From Steinernema hermaphroditum (taxonomy: Eukaryota; Nematoda; Chromadorea; Rhabditida; Steinernematidae): 64,000 nucleotides of DNA. Positions within the stretch are counted from its first letter, which is position 1, and each line of letters starts with the position of its first letter. The stretch covers positions 10,068,769 to 10,132,768 of the forward strand of contig CM059624.1 of assembly GCA_030435675.1 (NCBI GenBank), read 5' to 3'. Position numbers and translations under genes: made by a program. The notes below the pieces were generated by a model, which was given only the letters and a program-made list of their open reading frames with translations, did no database searches and had not been told where the DNA came from. Below, one piece after another: positions 23,917 to 34,203 of this stretch.

Positions 23917-24890
23917 CTGTCTGAAATACGAGCAACTTTAAACAGCTGGATGAGGATTGAGGAGCAGAGCGCGACGACCGCCTGAGCGTTCTGCAGAGAG
24001 GACTTCGAACGGAATGGAGTTCTCCACCGCGGCAGCCATCTTTGTCTGGAATGGGAACGCTGCAAAAGTAGGCTAGACACAACGCTGCAAAAGTAGACTA
24101 GACGCAACGTTGCAAAAGTCCGGGATTTCCCGTATTTCAGCAGGATTTGAATCGCGCGCCAATTCTGAACTAGACGTCTACGCGCCGTATAACGACAAGA
24201 CGCAGAAGGTCCAGAATACAAAAGACCCCAATTTTCACGATGACCATTATCTGCTTGGCTGCTTTTGCTCTTTGTGCCGTGACTAAACATCAACATGGAA
24301 CATTCCTCCACATGTTCTCCCAGTTCGTCTATGTCGCATACGACATGTGCTGTATTATCTGCGTCATATTCCTGACCAGTATCGTCATCGCGATCATGTT
24401 TTTGGCTAGCTTTTGACGGTTTTTGAAAAAAAGCGCATCGGAAAATGGACAAAACAGAAATCTGAATACACTAAGCCAGTGAACGACTAGGGCAGTTATA
24501 TAGGAGGCATTTATGCCAACAAAATAGTCATCTACGACTTGGTTGCTGAACTACTTCTGACTGGACGGCGCCTTCGGGGATGAAGCACAATACCTTGTCG
24601 TCAGACCTGGTGAAGTAGAGAACGACTGCGGTGGATCCGCAATACACCACCCCCGTCATGGTGTAAATTATGCTACCAGAATAGCGAGAATAGGGTGTTT
24701 GGGTTCTTGCACTCAATCGGAGCTCAATTAGACGTATGCCCTATTTGCGTTGGCCATTTCTACCGTGGCGCTCCTACTCAATCATATCCAGTAGAGTGTA
24801 TCCATTTATTGACTATGTCATCAACAGGATGAGGAGGTGATTTGTGAGCAAGTCGGCATAGTACAGTATCTCAACGAGGGATTTGTGTCC
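23917..24890. other. Ambiguous region with small membrane-type ORFs
   Basis: Two conflicting short candidates occur. On the plus strand 24240-24416 is an ATG-initiated 58-aa frame with a hydrophobic C-terminal half (CCIICVIFLTSIVIAIMFLA). On the minus strand 24659-24528 starts MTGVVYCGSTAVVLYF and could splice to a longer minus frame over 24452-23895. No family is recognised and I cannot choose. A 25-bp tandem repeat (about 2.5 copies of a GCTGCAAAAGTAG unit) sits at 24059-24120. Confidence 0.3.
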
Positions 24891-25895
24891 TCACTGCGGC
24901 TTGCACCCAGCCTTGCCCCACTTATCTGTCGCCGTGCGGATGTTGAAGTAATAGTAGTCGTCGAGGAAGTTCCACGTCAGCGAGGGAGTGTCGCTGCACC
25001 ACGGGTCCTCGTCCCCGGGACAGGTCTCCCAGGTGTCCCCTTCCCTCATGTCGTTGTTGTACCAGATCTCCGTCGCGTGGTGATAGTAGCCTTGCCAGTC
25101 TTTAGCCGGAAGATGCGCCGATTCGTCGCGTTTGTGGGTGATACGGTAGGAATTGTGGACCTGAAGCGAAGAACGTAAGCAACGATCTCGAATTTAAGGA
25201 CCTACGAGGCTATCGTGGGCGTGAGCGTAGTCCTTGTCTCCTGTCCTGGGCTGTCCCATCGTCATGAGAAGAACGTTGTCCGAAACAGCCACCTTGGTGT
25301 AGATCATGTATGCGGAGGCGACGCTGGCCAGGGAGCCTCCGACGTTATGGCCGGTGACCCAAACCTGGTAGTCGGGGTACTTGGCCCTGGCGCTGAGGTA
25401 GTGGTTCTTGAGGCCGGTGTCCCAGATGTTGCGGAAGGAGTCAATGAACCACTTGCCGCACTTCCCGCCGCCGATGAACTTCTCGTGGGTGAAGTTGATG
25501 TCGTCCATGATCGCCTGCAGTTCGGACTTGTCCTCGACGCCGCGGAAGGCGATGATGATCGCCTGGTCGACGTGCGAAACGACGGTGAAGGCGAAGCACG
25601 GGTCCCCGGCGAAGTCGCACTTCACGCTCGTCGTTCCGATTATCTGAAAAGCCGATTACTGTACGTACATCTGGAGGGGATTCCTCACCTCGGCGTTCTT
25701 GCTACCGAAAGTATTCTCGAGGCACTCTGTAGGGTCGTCGGCGTAGGCAGCGGCACTCATCGGGTACAGCTTCTTACGGGCGATATCTCCGTCGTAGCCC
25801 ATATCCTTGAGGTTGTAGGGCTTCTTCCTAACGGCGAGCGGAGAAGCCGCCCCTACGAGGGCGAAGATAACGGCCGTCGCGAGCAGCATTTTCAT
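24891..25895 (-). CDS. Secreted class-3 (Lipase_3) lipase-like protein, nucleophile replaced
   Basis: Three exons (25895-25689, 25643-25206, 25160-24891) give 304 residues. A signal peptide (MKMLLATAVIFALVGAASP) starts it. The alpha/beta-hydrolase core is of the fungal-type class-3 family that is expanded in nematodes: IIIAFRG oxyanion strand, WVTGHNVGGSLAS nucleophile elbow, GQPRTGD, THKRDESAHLP with the Asp (about D227), and GYYHHATEIWY with the His (about H242/243). The elbow is normally GHSLGG; here the Ser position is Asn169, so hydrolase activity is unlikely unless another residue substitutes. The fold, Asp and His are intact and the frame is open, which suggests a retained non-catalytic role. 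A second family member lies at the right edge of the window. Confidence 0.9.
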
Positions 25896-26499
25896 GACTC
25901 CAGGAAAGTGCGCCTTTATGTTTGTGGGTGATAAGAGAACGAGAAAGGCTGCGCCGACCGGAGAACTTTATCGCGTCGGCCACATGTCACGCACATGGCC
26001 CTGCAGCCTGTGTAGATTGCCCAGAGAACATGGAATCTTTGCTCCTACAGTAGTCTTCGACTTCAGAGAAGGCACATGGAAGACACGCGTTTTACGGTAT
26101 TCGGGGGCGAAGGTCGTCGACCGACCGGTCGAAAAGCGGCGCCAACAACGTGCTTTCCTCGTTATGGCCTGATAAAACAACCATCAAACAGGAAGGTTAT
26201 CTCCCGGAAAGCCGTTGAACTTTTGACAGAGCTAAACATAGCCTTTATAGGTACAAAAACTTGGATCCGGAGGCCATAATTTGGACTTTTCCTTGTTTCA
26301 AACTACCCGGTACACCCGAGGACAGCACTCCGGTAGGTTCTTTTGGGCATCCTTGTGTGGAAAATTGGTAGGAAGGATCGCTTCTGTCAAACAAGGTGAC
26401 TTAAACTCAAAGTTTTAATAGGAATTAGAATGAACTACACATCACTATCATCTTCACTATTTCCTTCTTGACAGTAAACTTCGCCCTTCGTTGACTCGT
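25896..26499. other. Intergenic region between lipase and protease genes
   Basis: Likely the promoter of the lipase gene (reading left) plus the 3' region of the trypsin-like gene. A reverse-strand AATAAA-like signal is not clear. I see no further gene. Confidence 0.5.
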
Positions 26500-27631
26500 C
26501 TATCCAGTCGCAGAAGAAGGCGATTCGCGTGTAGACGCCTGCAAGATCTCATGCATCTTAAGGTTTCGAAAGGAGTGCCGACTTGGATGTCCGATGTCGT
26601 CGCCGCATTTAGGGCTCATCGAGGCGATCCCGTACTGCCATGAAATGTCAAAGAGCTGTTTTCGCGTTAGGGGAGCACCGGAATCCCCGTGGCACAGCTC
26701 CTTATCAGTTGTCCCAAGACAAAGAATGGAATTGGAACCATGCGAGGCATTGAAAACGCCATTGGAATCGATGCCTTCACAATCGGAGACATCTCGAAAC
26801 GTCGTGTTGATCATCAGAAGATGGTCGGCTGCTTCATGGCTTTCTTCAACTGATGAAGAAGTCAAGTTTGCCCTCTTCAAGCTCACCCTTAACTCCAAAT
26901 CCCGTTGTATTCGCCGGTAGTCCTGTTTTGAGGTTCGAGTCGTCTTTGGGGAGGCAGACTGGCTGAACGTGGCGATTGTACCCGATCGGCTGAGTGGTCT
27001 GTAACCAGCCAGGGTTAGAGATAGCAGAAAGAGTGTCTTTGCTGTGGACCTTTCGAAGACTTATACTATTAGTCCCTTCAAAAACTGAGGGAAGTTTGGC
27101 ACTTCACTTTGGAGCGGCTTCATCTTCTTATTATCCCTTCTTTAGGCCTACACCAAGTCAGATCTGTGCCTAGAATTTTCAACCGTTTTCAAGTAAGTAC
27201 CTCAATCAGAGCGATGTCGCTTCCCATCATGCCGTAATCCTTGTGAACGACCGTTCTTCTCACTCTGTAGGTCGTCCTAAGAGGGTTGAACCTGTTCATA
27301 TACTTAAGCCCGAGGACGATTTCAAAATCGCTGACACTCTGAAGACAGCTCGCAGCCGTCAGAATCCACCTCCTTCCCACAACGGAACCACCACAGAAAG
27401 GGTGCGCTGAAACCTTTCCACATATAAGTAGTGATTAGGCGACAGACCGTCTGCAGAGCCCGCCGTTTGCAAGGCAGCGAACCACGGAAAAGCCGGGGCT
27501 ACCGTAGAATTCCCTTCGTTGGAAATGAAACGGCTCCAGCGCAGTTCCCAAAACTCAAACGATCGCCCACACTCATAGGCGAAAGAGAGGTGAAGAAGCA
27601 CGAACCAGCGAAAGGAGGCGAAAACACTCAT
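26500..27631 (-). CDS. Secreted trypsin-fold (S1) protein lacking the catalytic His
   Basis: Four exons (27631-27448, 27406-27201, 26998-26887, 26849-26500) give 283 residues. A hydrophobic N-terminus (MSVFASFRWFVLLHLSFA) is the signal peptide. S1 landmarks in order are PWFAAL, FCGGSVVGRRWILTAASC (residues about 65-82), SDIALIE with Asp125, the QPVCLP strand, CLGTTDKELC, and HGDSGAPL with Ser224. The canonical TAAHC is TAASC, so His57-equivalent is Ser81. Without that His the triad is broken, making it a likely serine-protease homologue with a binding or regulatory role. Frame, Cys pairs and splice sites are intact, so this is not obvious decay. Confidence 0.88.
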
Positions 27632-29645
27632 GACTGATCGCTATCTGAAGTCGGAAAGGCTTTAAATGGAAAGGAAGGAAGTCTCGTTGAGTCATCTCCG
27701 TCTGGGCTCTTCTTGACATTTTGTTCCGTTTCCGTCCATTTCTGCATGGAGGAACGACTTAAGACAAGAAGCGCCTCCATTAGCGAAAGCTATCAGGAAT
27801 TGCAGAGACGTTCAATTTAGCCGATATCAAAACACAACGGCAGATTCTGTCGAAAAAAAACAGCTTGAACCTTCAATTTAAACAATCTGAGAAATCCTAA
27901 GTCATATATGGTTGTAAGAGTTTCATGGCACTGTGCTGAGAACAACGATGTGCACAAGAAAAGGCCCGCGAAGGGTGTTTTTTGGGTCGGGCTGGAATTG
28001 AATCAATTTTCCGAATGAAGATCCTTTTAATGTGAGTGGCCAAACTCGTTTTGAGTGTATCTGTGATCGCACTTTTAGATTTCAGCTCTGAAAGCGGACC
28101 TCTACCGATCGACGGAACTCGGTCGAATGCCAAAGAGATCTATACAATCTGAGCTCTGAGTTCTAAAATGTTTCCCAGCGGAGCATGACAGAAACAGGAT
28201 AAGGATGTTCATACAGTAAGCGTGGACCGCTGGTGGCCATTTGTCCCTCTCGAATTGTTGTCGACCCAGTATAAATAGGAGTTGATAGCTGGATCCAAAG
28301 GTACCACTCTTTTGACCCTTTTTTCGTCGACTCACATCGAGGCCTCTCACGGTCCATTACCCTTTCACTGCCTAATATCCAGCGTCAGCCGCATAATTTG
28401 TGTTTCAAAGAGCGCATATCAAAAACAAATGAATAATTCAGGCCCAACGCTCCCAGTTTCCGTGTATATTCGGTCGTCAGAGGCCTTTTTTCTCCATTCC
28501 GCATCACTTATCTTGTCGTCGGATCATCGCATCACACAAATCCCATGTGGTCCTCCGTTTGAGAATAATAAATCGGATTTATCGTCGCCGTTTTGAGTGT
28601 TTTGGGTGGAGGCAACCTCCTGAGTGCAGTCGTAAAGCCCTCTTAATGTGTCGTTCTTTGGAACGTCCTCCTCCTCTTCTTCTTCTTGAGCACTTCCCAT
28701 GTCAGCGCTTTTTGCGCACTTTTCGAAATCTCCCTAATTTGAATGGATTGGACCACGAGACGTCACTCCTCCAGGAGATATTCCTCATTTGTGCATCTGT
28801 GAAATCGAATTTCTATCGCCCTTTGAAATCTTGGCTTGCGCGATTGTTTGTGTTCCTTCGGGTCTTCCACCTTGCGGTCTTCTCGGGGCGTTGTTTGTCC
28901 CTTCCCTCCAATTTGCCTCTACACAATACCGCTTTCGTTCCACTTGGAAATTGGTGCACTCTCTGAATTATGCATGCACCCAAAGGATAATAAGGACGAT
29001 CGTTGACTTCTAGGCGCGCAGAGGTCGATTGCTTCTAGGGCGTTCCTAGAACTCTATGGAGATCACTTCAGTTTTGCAAGGGTTGCTTATACATCTTAAA
29101 ACGCGCTGGAACTGGCCAATCAAAGGTCGCGCTAATCAGCTCACATCTGGTTTTGTTTATGTAAGATCATGGACACCTGCTGTCGTTTTCAGCCTTGAAT
29201 AAGTGAAACACCTCCGATATTAGTGCATGCATGTAATATTTCAAGAACTTTTTGGAAAGCTGTCGCATATAGTCTTTTGAGATCCTTCTCCTTGATGACG
29301 GTGATAGAGCGCTATGAGATGATCTCGAATCACGGTCGTGCCTGTAGATATCAGAACGACGGGAAATCTTTCATTTCCTCAGAAATTCATTGTTTTCAAT
29401 AACATCACCAACATTTCTATTCAGAAACCTTTCCCACACAAAGGGGACAGCTGCAATTCTATGCGTTTAGACGGTACCGTAGTTGCCAACTCCTTAGTTT
29501 CACTACTTGTTATTGAATGAGTGAACATTTTGATGGTGAGTTTTTGCTGTCCTGGTTTTTCCAGTTCTACATTAATCAGTGACGCGAACCTAAGCAGAAT
29601 GTACGGTCACCGACTATTATTTAAAGTGTATATGGTCTCAAAATA
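27632..29645. other. No supported gene
   Basis: About 2 kb of low-GC DNA. Short frames at 28102-28350 and 28547-28966 show no domain or splice structure. Confidence 0.45.
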
Positions 29646-29646
29646 A

Positions 29647-29788
29647 GGCACTTTAGACAGAAGACGTCATTTCTGAGAGCAACCAAAAAAGAGATCGGTC
29701 GGAGAGCGAAAGAAACCGACCGGGCTCACCGGTTGGAACCTCTGAAAATAGCTTTTTATCTTTTGCTAGGCTTCTGTCTAAAGTGTCC
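29647..29788. mobile_element. MITE-like element with 15-bp terminal inverted repeats
   Basis: CACTTTAGACAGAAG at about 29649-29663 is repeated in inverted orientation as CTTCTGTCTAAAGTG at about 29771-29785. One extra base inside an adjacent GG/CC extends the match. The interior is largely self-complementary (GGTCGG/CCGACC and GGTT/AACC). There is no coding capacity. Length (about 140 bp) and structure fit a non-autonomous DNA transposon. I cannot assign a superfamily because the target-site duplication is not clear. Confidence 0.6.
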
Positions 29789-29789
29789 T

Positions 29790-32478
29790 TTTCGAGACTC
29801 CCTCAACGAGGTCTTCATTGGTGCCGATCATCAACCATTATGCTAGCACCATGAAACCTTTACCCATCCCTTTTATTATCCTTCAGTGCGAAGCCCTCTC
29901 ATAAAAAGGTACCAAAGTTGCCATTATTTTTTGATTCAAAACATTCGAAAAGATACGTTTACCAATCTCCAAATATTCTGACATGCCACATCTCTCTAGA
30001 TCTTCACCGACATATTCCAATAAGCACATCCTCACAACAGCCAAAGAAGCACAGTCCCCCTGTGTCTCGGATTTTGGGTTCCTGGTACCTCGTATTTTCG
30101 AGATTTTGCGGTCAAAGACTGCGATAGGACGATTGTTCCAAGAAAATTTAATTTCGAGGCTTGTCACTCGCGGGAAAATAAATAAACACTCATTCGCTTC
30201 TTCCTGCGACGACTTTTAATTCTGTTGTTGTGGCAAGGATGCTCTTCTCGATATGTCTTTCTGTCAGAGATCATGGGCACGATCAACGTAGAAATCGAAA
30301 ACAAACAAATTGCCTCCTGATTGCGCGCGCCAGGTTGTGTCCAATTTGGCGTTTACGTTTTGATTTATAGCCTGCTTGGACACAATCAGAAGCAAGCGGC
30401 AATCCATCGTTGTGTCACTCACAAACGGGACTGGAATAATGCCGAAAGCGAGTTCTTTCCACAGAGGCATAAAATGTTGAACTGAGTGGAGTATGGAGAA
30501 TGACCGACCTTCGCTGATCTGACTACCTAAAAAGATTCGTTTGAAGGCCACTTCTTGATATTGTGCCAGAGATATTTGACGAGGCACGAACTGATAAGAT
30601 TGAACCTGTAATTCTGCGGCTTTTGCAAGTGAAATACACAGAACCAGAAGGTTTAAACCAGAATGAACTTTAGAAACGTAATAAAATAGAAGAAAACGTC
30701 TAAATCAACTTACACTTTGGTTGTTTGGTTGGTTGGATACGGGAAGCGCCTATTAGGTTAACATGATTCGCGATGAATCCTGCGTTCCGAAAGCATCAAT
30801 GACTGAATCGAAGGCTATATTTGTCTGGACCCTTGTTTGTATTTTCGAGACATTTCCCTCTATGCGTGTAGTTCCTTTTGTTCCTCTGGTTGTTCTAGAG
30901 GACAAAGAACGAATAGATCATGTAAATCAGCCCTCCTGTGGGCCCCTCCCAACCTGTCACCGACCGCAAAAACACCTTGACAAATCGACCCTTATCCCCT
31001 TCCTGCATTACCATCCACTTCATCAAGTGCCAATTCAGTAAAAGTCACACCCTCGGTCCCGCCGCGCGCCGACCAAAGACAATCGAATTGTCCTTGGGCG
31101 CTGTTTTCTTCACCTCGAACTCTTCTCCATCGCCGATTGACCCCCAATTGGGCGTTCTTAGGCCCTCTTAGGCCCCACCAGCCCCTCAGGCTTTGTTTCC
31201 GCTCCCCTCCAGCGCCCCCTTCGGATTGAATGTGCCCAGCCACGTTCGAATAATTAGGGCATGAAAACATATTTTCAATCGCCCGTCTCTCTTTCGGAAG
31301 AAGCCTTCTGTCCTCAGAAGGAACCTCCTTCTTCTGCTCCTCCTTCACGCATCGCCGCTTCTGTTTACAGACGCGAGAAACGAAAGAAGAAAACTGCTCT
31401 TTGCATGAGTGACGCGTAGCCGAGAGTATGATTAACCCATTTGGAAAAGTGGCCCTGTTTCGATAAGTGATATGTTGCCTAATTTAGATTTATTTGTATC
31501 TCTCTGTAGGGTTCTGTTCTACTGGGTTCCTGGTTTCCAGAGTGTTCCACTTAAGACTTTCAGAACTCATCCTCTGAGCCCCGAGAGCAAGTGGTTCGAG
31601 CTAATCACTCGCCAATCAGACAGCATTCCCCGATCCACAAAAATTCGGCCACCGTTTCCCTTTCACACAGCCTTTCTGAACTTTCCATTTGACGTCATAA
31701 TATCAAATGAGTTCCAAGCTACTCACAGCGACTTTATGATCCTCTCCGTCATCAATTATGAGTGCACGGAATGCAAAGTTTCCTTTCCTTTGTTTTTCGT
31801 TTTGGCGAAGTGACCTCAAGAAGCTCGACGGAACTTTCCGCGTCGATTGTCAGCTTCGAAAATTAATTAACTCGGTCCTATGACGAAAACTTCAAGTAAA
31901 AGCGATCAAAGCGCAGACTTGGCGATAAAGATCGGGTTCTGGCCATCATTCTGTGCTTGCGCCAAAGGATCACGAAGCTGTCCAACCGGGGAATTCCCCA
32001 TCCGGTTCATTTGTGCTAACTGAAAACATCTTGATGAGTCATTACTGACCCACTAGACCACTGTCTGAGAGTTTTGAGAACATCGCTGACGTCGGCGTAT
32101 TTTATAAATTGTTTGCTCTATCTGCACGCGATATTTCGCACTAGAACCTACTTCTAGCGTTAGTTTCATGGCTGTGTCGTTTGGTAGATAATGTAATCGC
32201 GATCCCATGTTATTTAAAAAACGAAACGAAGAAAGCATATGCGCTATGCACCCCAGAATAAAGATAGGATCGGCGCTGCCCATCACCCAACAGAAAACGC
32301 CAAAGTCTCCGTATTTTCTTTGAATTATTCAAAAGTGCCTTTAAATCTTTCTATTCATCAAAAAACGATATCGATAGAAGATTTTGGATTGGACCAAACT
32401 CACTTTTCGACTGTGAATCATATTGAGATCTTTCTGATTAGTGAGACAACCCGACTTAACCGATTCTCACCACGCTTC
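29790..32478. other. Mostly non-coding; one unresolved minus-strand ORF
   Basis: A minus frame at about 30680-30264 reads through a hydrophobic stretch (LNLLVLCISLAKAAE) and then about 110 codons without an ATG. GTGAGT at about 30422 and GTTTGT at about 30309 could be splice donors. It may be the middle of a secreted-protein gene, but no start or end exon is evident. The 31472-31813 plus frame is not convincing. Confidence 0.3.
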
Positions 32479-32574
32479 ATGATAACCTTTTTGATCCTTA
32501 TCCTCTGCGTTGCGCCACACACCTTCCTTGATGACGACTTCCTGATTAGCAATCAGGAGGAAAAAGTGAACTAG
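32479..32574 (+). CDS. Possible signal-peptide exon or micropeptide
   Basis: An ATG-initiated 31-codon frame. MITFLILILCVAPHTF is a good secretion signal, followed by an acidic tail (LDDDFLISNQEEKVN) and a stop. It could be the first exon of a small secreted gene, since GTGAAC near its end could be a donor, or a chance hydrophobic frame. Confidence 0.2.
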   Translation: MITFLILILCVAPHTFLDDDFLISNQEEKVN

Positions 32575-33625
32575 GCGCTGCCGTCGAAGGTGTCCTATGC
32601 AAGCGAAAAAAGGTCGGGTGAGACATCGAGAGGTGGAGGTCTTTTGAGGAGCTGAGAAGACGAACAATTTGAACAATTTTTAGCGAACTGCCACCGCTTT
32701 TGTCTATAAGATTCGATTTTCTTCTCCGGAGAATCAGTGTGTTGTACTGTATCGGAAAAAGTTAATTTTGACGAATGGCCGTTGAGCACTTATTTGAATT
32801 ACGAATTCCCGAATTTTCGTATTCTAGTTGTGCTAATACCTAGCGCTTATCTCGGTTTGTCCCATCCATGTTCCAAGATTTAGTCTCTCCCCTCTTTTAT
32901 TTCCCTCTTCCAATCAGTTTCCCTTCCCTCAAGCACCGTCTACATATTAGTCATCACGGCTATTTGAGGACGAACCACTTTCTGGAGGAAGTCTCCGTCG
33001 GAGCGCTAATTAACTCATATTCACAGTTCGTGTCCGCTTTGATGAAATCATCGTCACCCGATGCTTAAGAAGACAGCTTTTGAATATATCTGTAGTCGTA
33101 GTTCAGCGTATTGGTTTCAAAAGGAATTTTCCACCGAAAGAAGAGATGTTTCTCAAGTGCTAAGTGCAACTTCTAGCGCAGATTCTTGCTTTGATGTTTC
33201 GTCGAACGTACAATTCTCGCATTCAGCTAACGCCCCCAGATGGCGTTTTCAAGGGCATTTCATTTATTTGTGACTGACTGCTGACATGTAGTTTTGTTAT
33301 CGCTCCACAATATTTCGGAAAGTCCTCTGGAGTTGGAACCTACTTTCCAGATCGCTCTCCACCTACACTCTCCAAAAATGAAGAACACCAACAAGTTCAC
33401 CAGAATACGGACGTCGTACAGGTGAGTCACCTTCAGCCCCGATTTGAAATGGCGCCATTCGAATGGCCCGATGCCGCCAACGAGATATTTCCAAACCCAA
33501 TCGTTTCTGTTTATTTGGCGGCGCATCCCAGTTGTGTCCGTTTCGGGTGTAAATATCGTCCGCTCCACCAGCCACAAATCACTCTCCATCTTCCTCTGCG
33601 TCAGCGCGTTTCCCCACCGCTTTTT

Positions 33626-34203
33626 ATGAAGGTAATCGTCTGGAACGTTCTGCACATTTCCTTCCTCATAGTCGCTTGTTTGAGCATTACACGACAGAAA
33701 GTATCCCCAAAACAACCATCCACTATCGGACAGGGGGATTCACGTATAGAAGACAAGCAACTTTCAGTTCGTTGAAATCTCATTAATAAACGACGAGTTT
33801 TAGTAACCTTATGAAGAAGGCGACTGAACTCCATGAAAAACTGATGCTTTTCTATCAACGTCTGGGCCCACAAAAGTACACAAACAAAACGGTAAAAAGA
33901 AGGACTTGCTATGATCCCGTATTATTCAAAGGATGTCTTAGGGAAACTATTGCTCACATCCAAGAGTGTATCATGACTCGGGTACACAAATGCGTCAAAA
34001 GGTGCTTTGAGGAAGACCCTTCGAACCCCAAAACAAGCCGACCTAGAAAGGTTTCTGAAAGGAAGGGTTGGGCTGCTTTGCATTCTGTGCAGAGAAGGAC
34101 TAGGACTGGATGTCAAACGAGAGTTCCTGGATGCCCTGAACAGTTTTCATGCTCGGGTTTTTTGTGCCTTTTCGCAACCTTTGGTTCAAGTGCTTCCGTA
34201 TGA
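33626..34203 (+). CDS. Possible Cys-rich secreted-protein gene (unresolved)
   Basis: Two neighbouring pieces. 33626-33775 encodes a 49-aa frame with a signal peptide (MKVIVWNVLHISFLIVACLS). 33811-34203 encodes a 130-codon frame with regularly spaced Cys (TCYDPVLFKGC, IQECIM, VHKCVKRC) that may contain a 42-nt intron (34051-34092). A GTTCGT donor and TTTTAG acceptor lie between them, but the phases do not join cleanly, so the model is not resolved. A competing minus-strand frame covers 33873-33601. No family is assigned. Confidence 0.3.

Noticed and set aside
23895..24452. 185-codon minus-strand frame
   Set aside because: No ATG at its start, runs through a 25-bp tandem repeat and over the first exon of the secreted-protein gene; left as ambiguous.
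30264..30587. Glycosyltransferase-like ORF on the minus strand
   Set aside because: A short LLLIVSK...LDTTW resemblance only; it disappears if the GTGAGT donor inside it is used.
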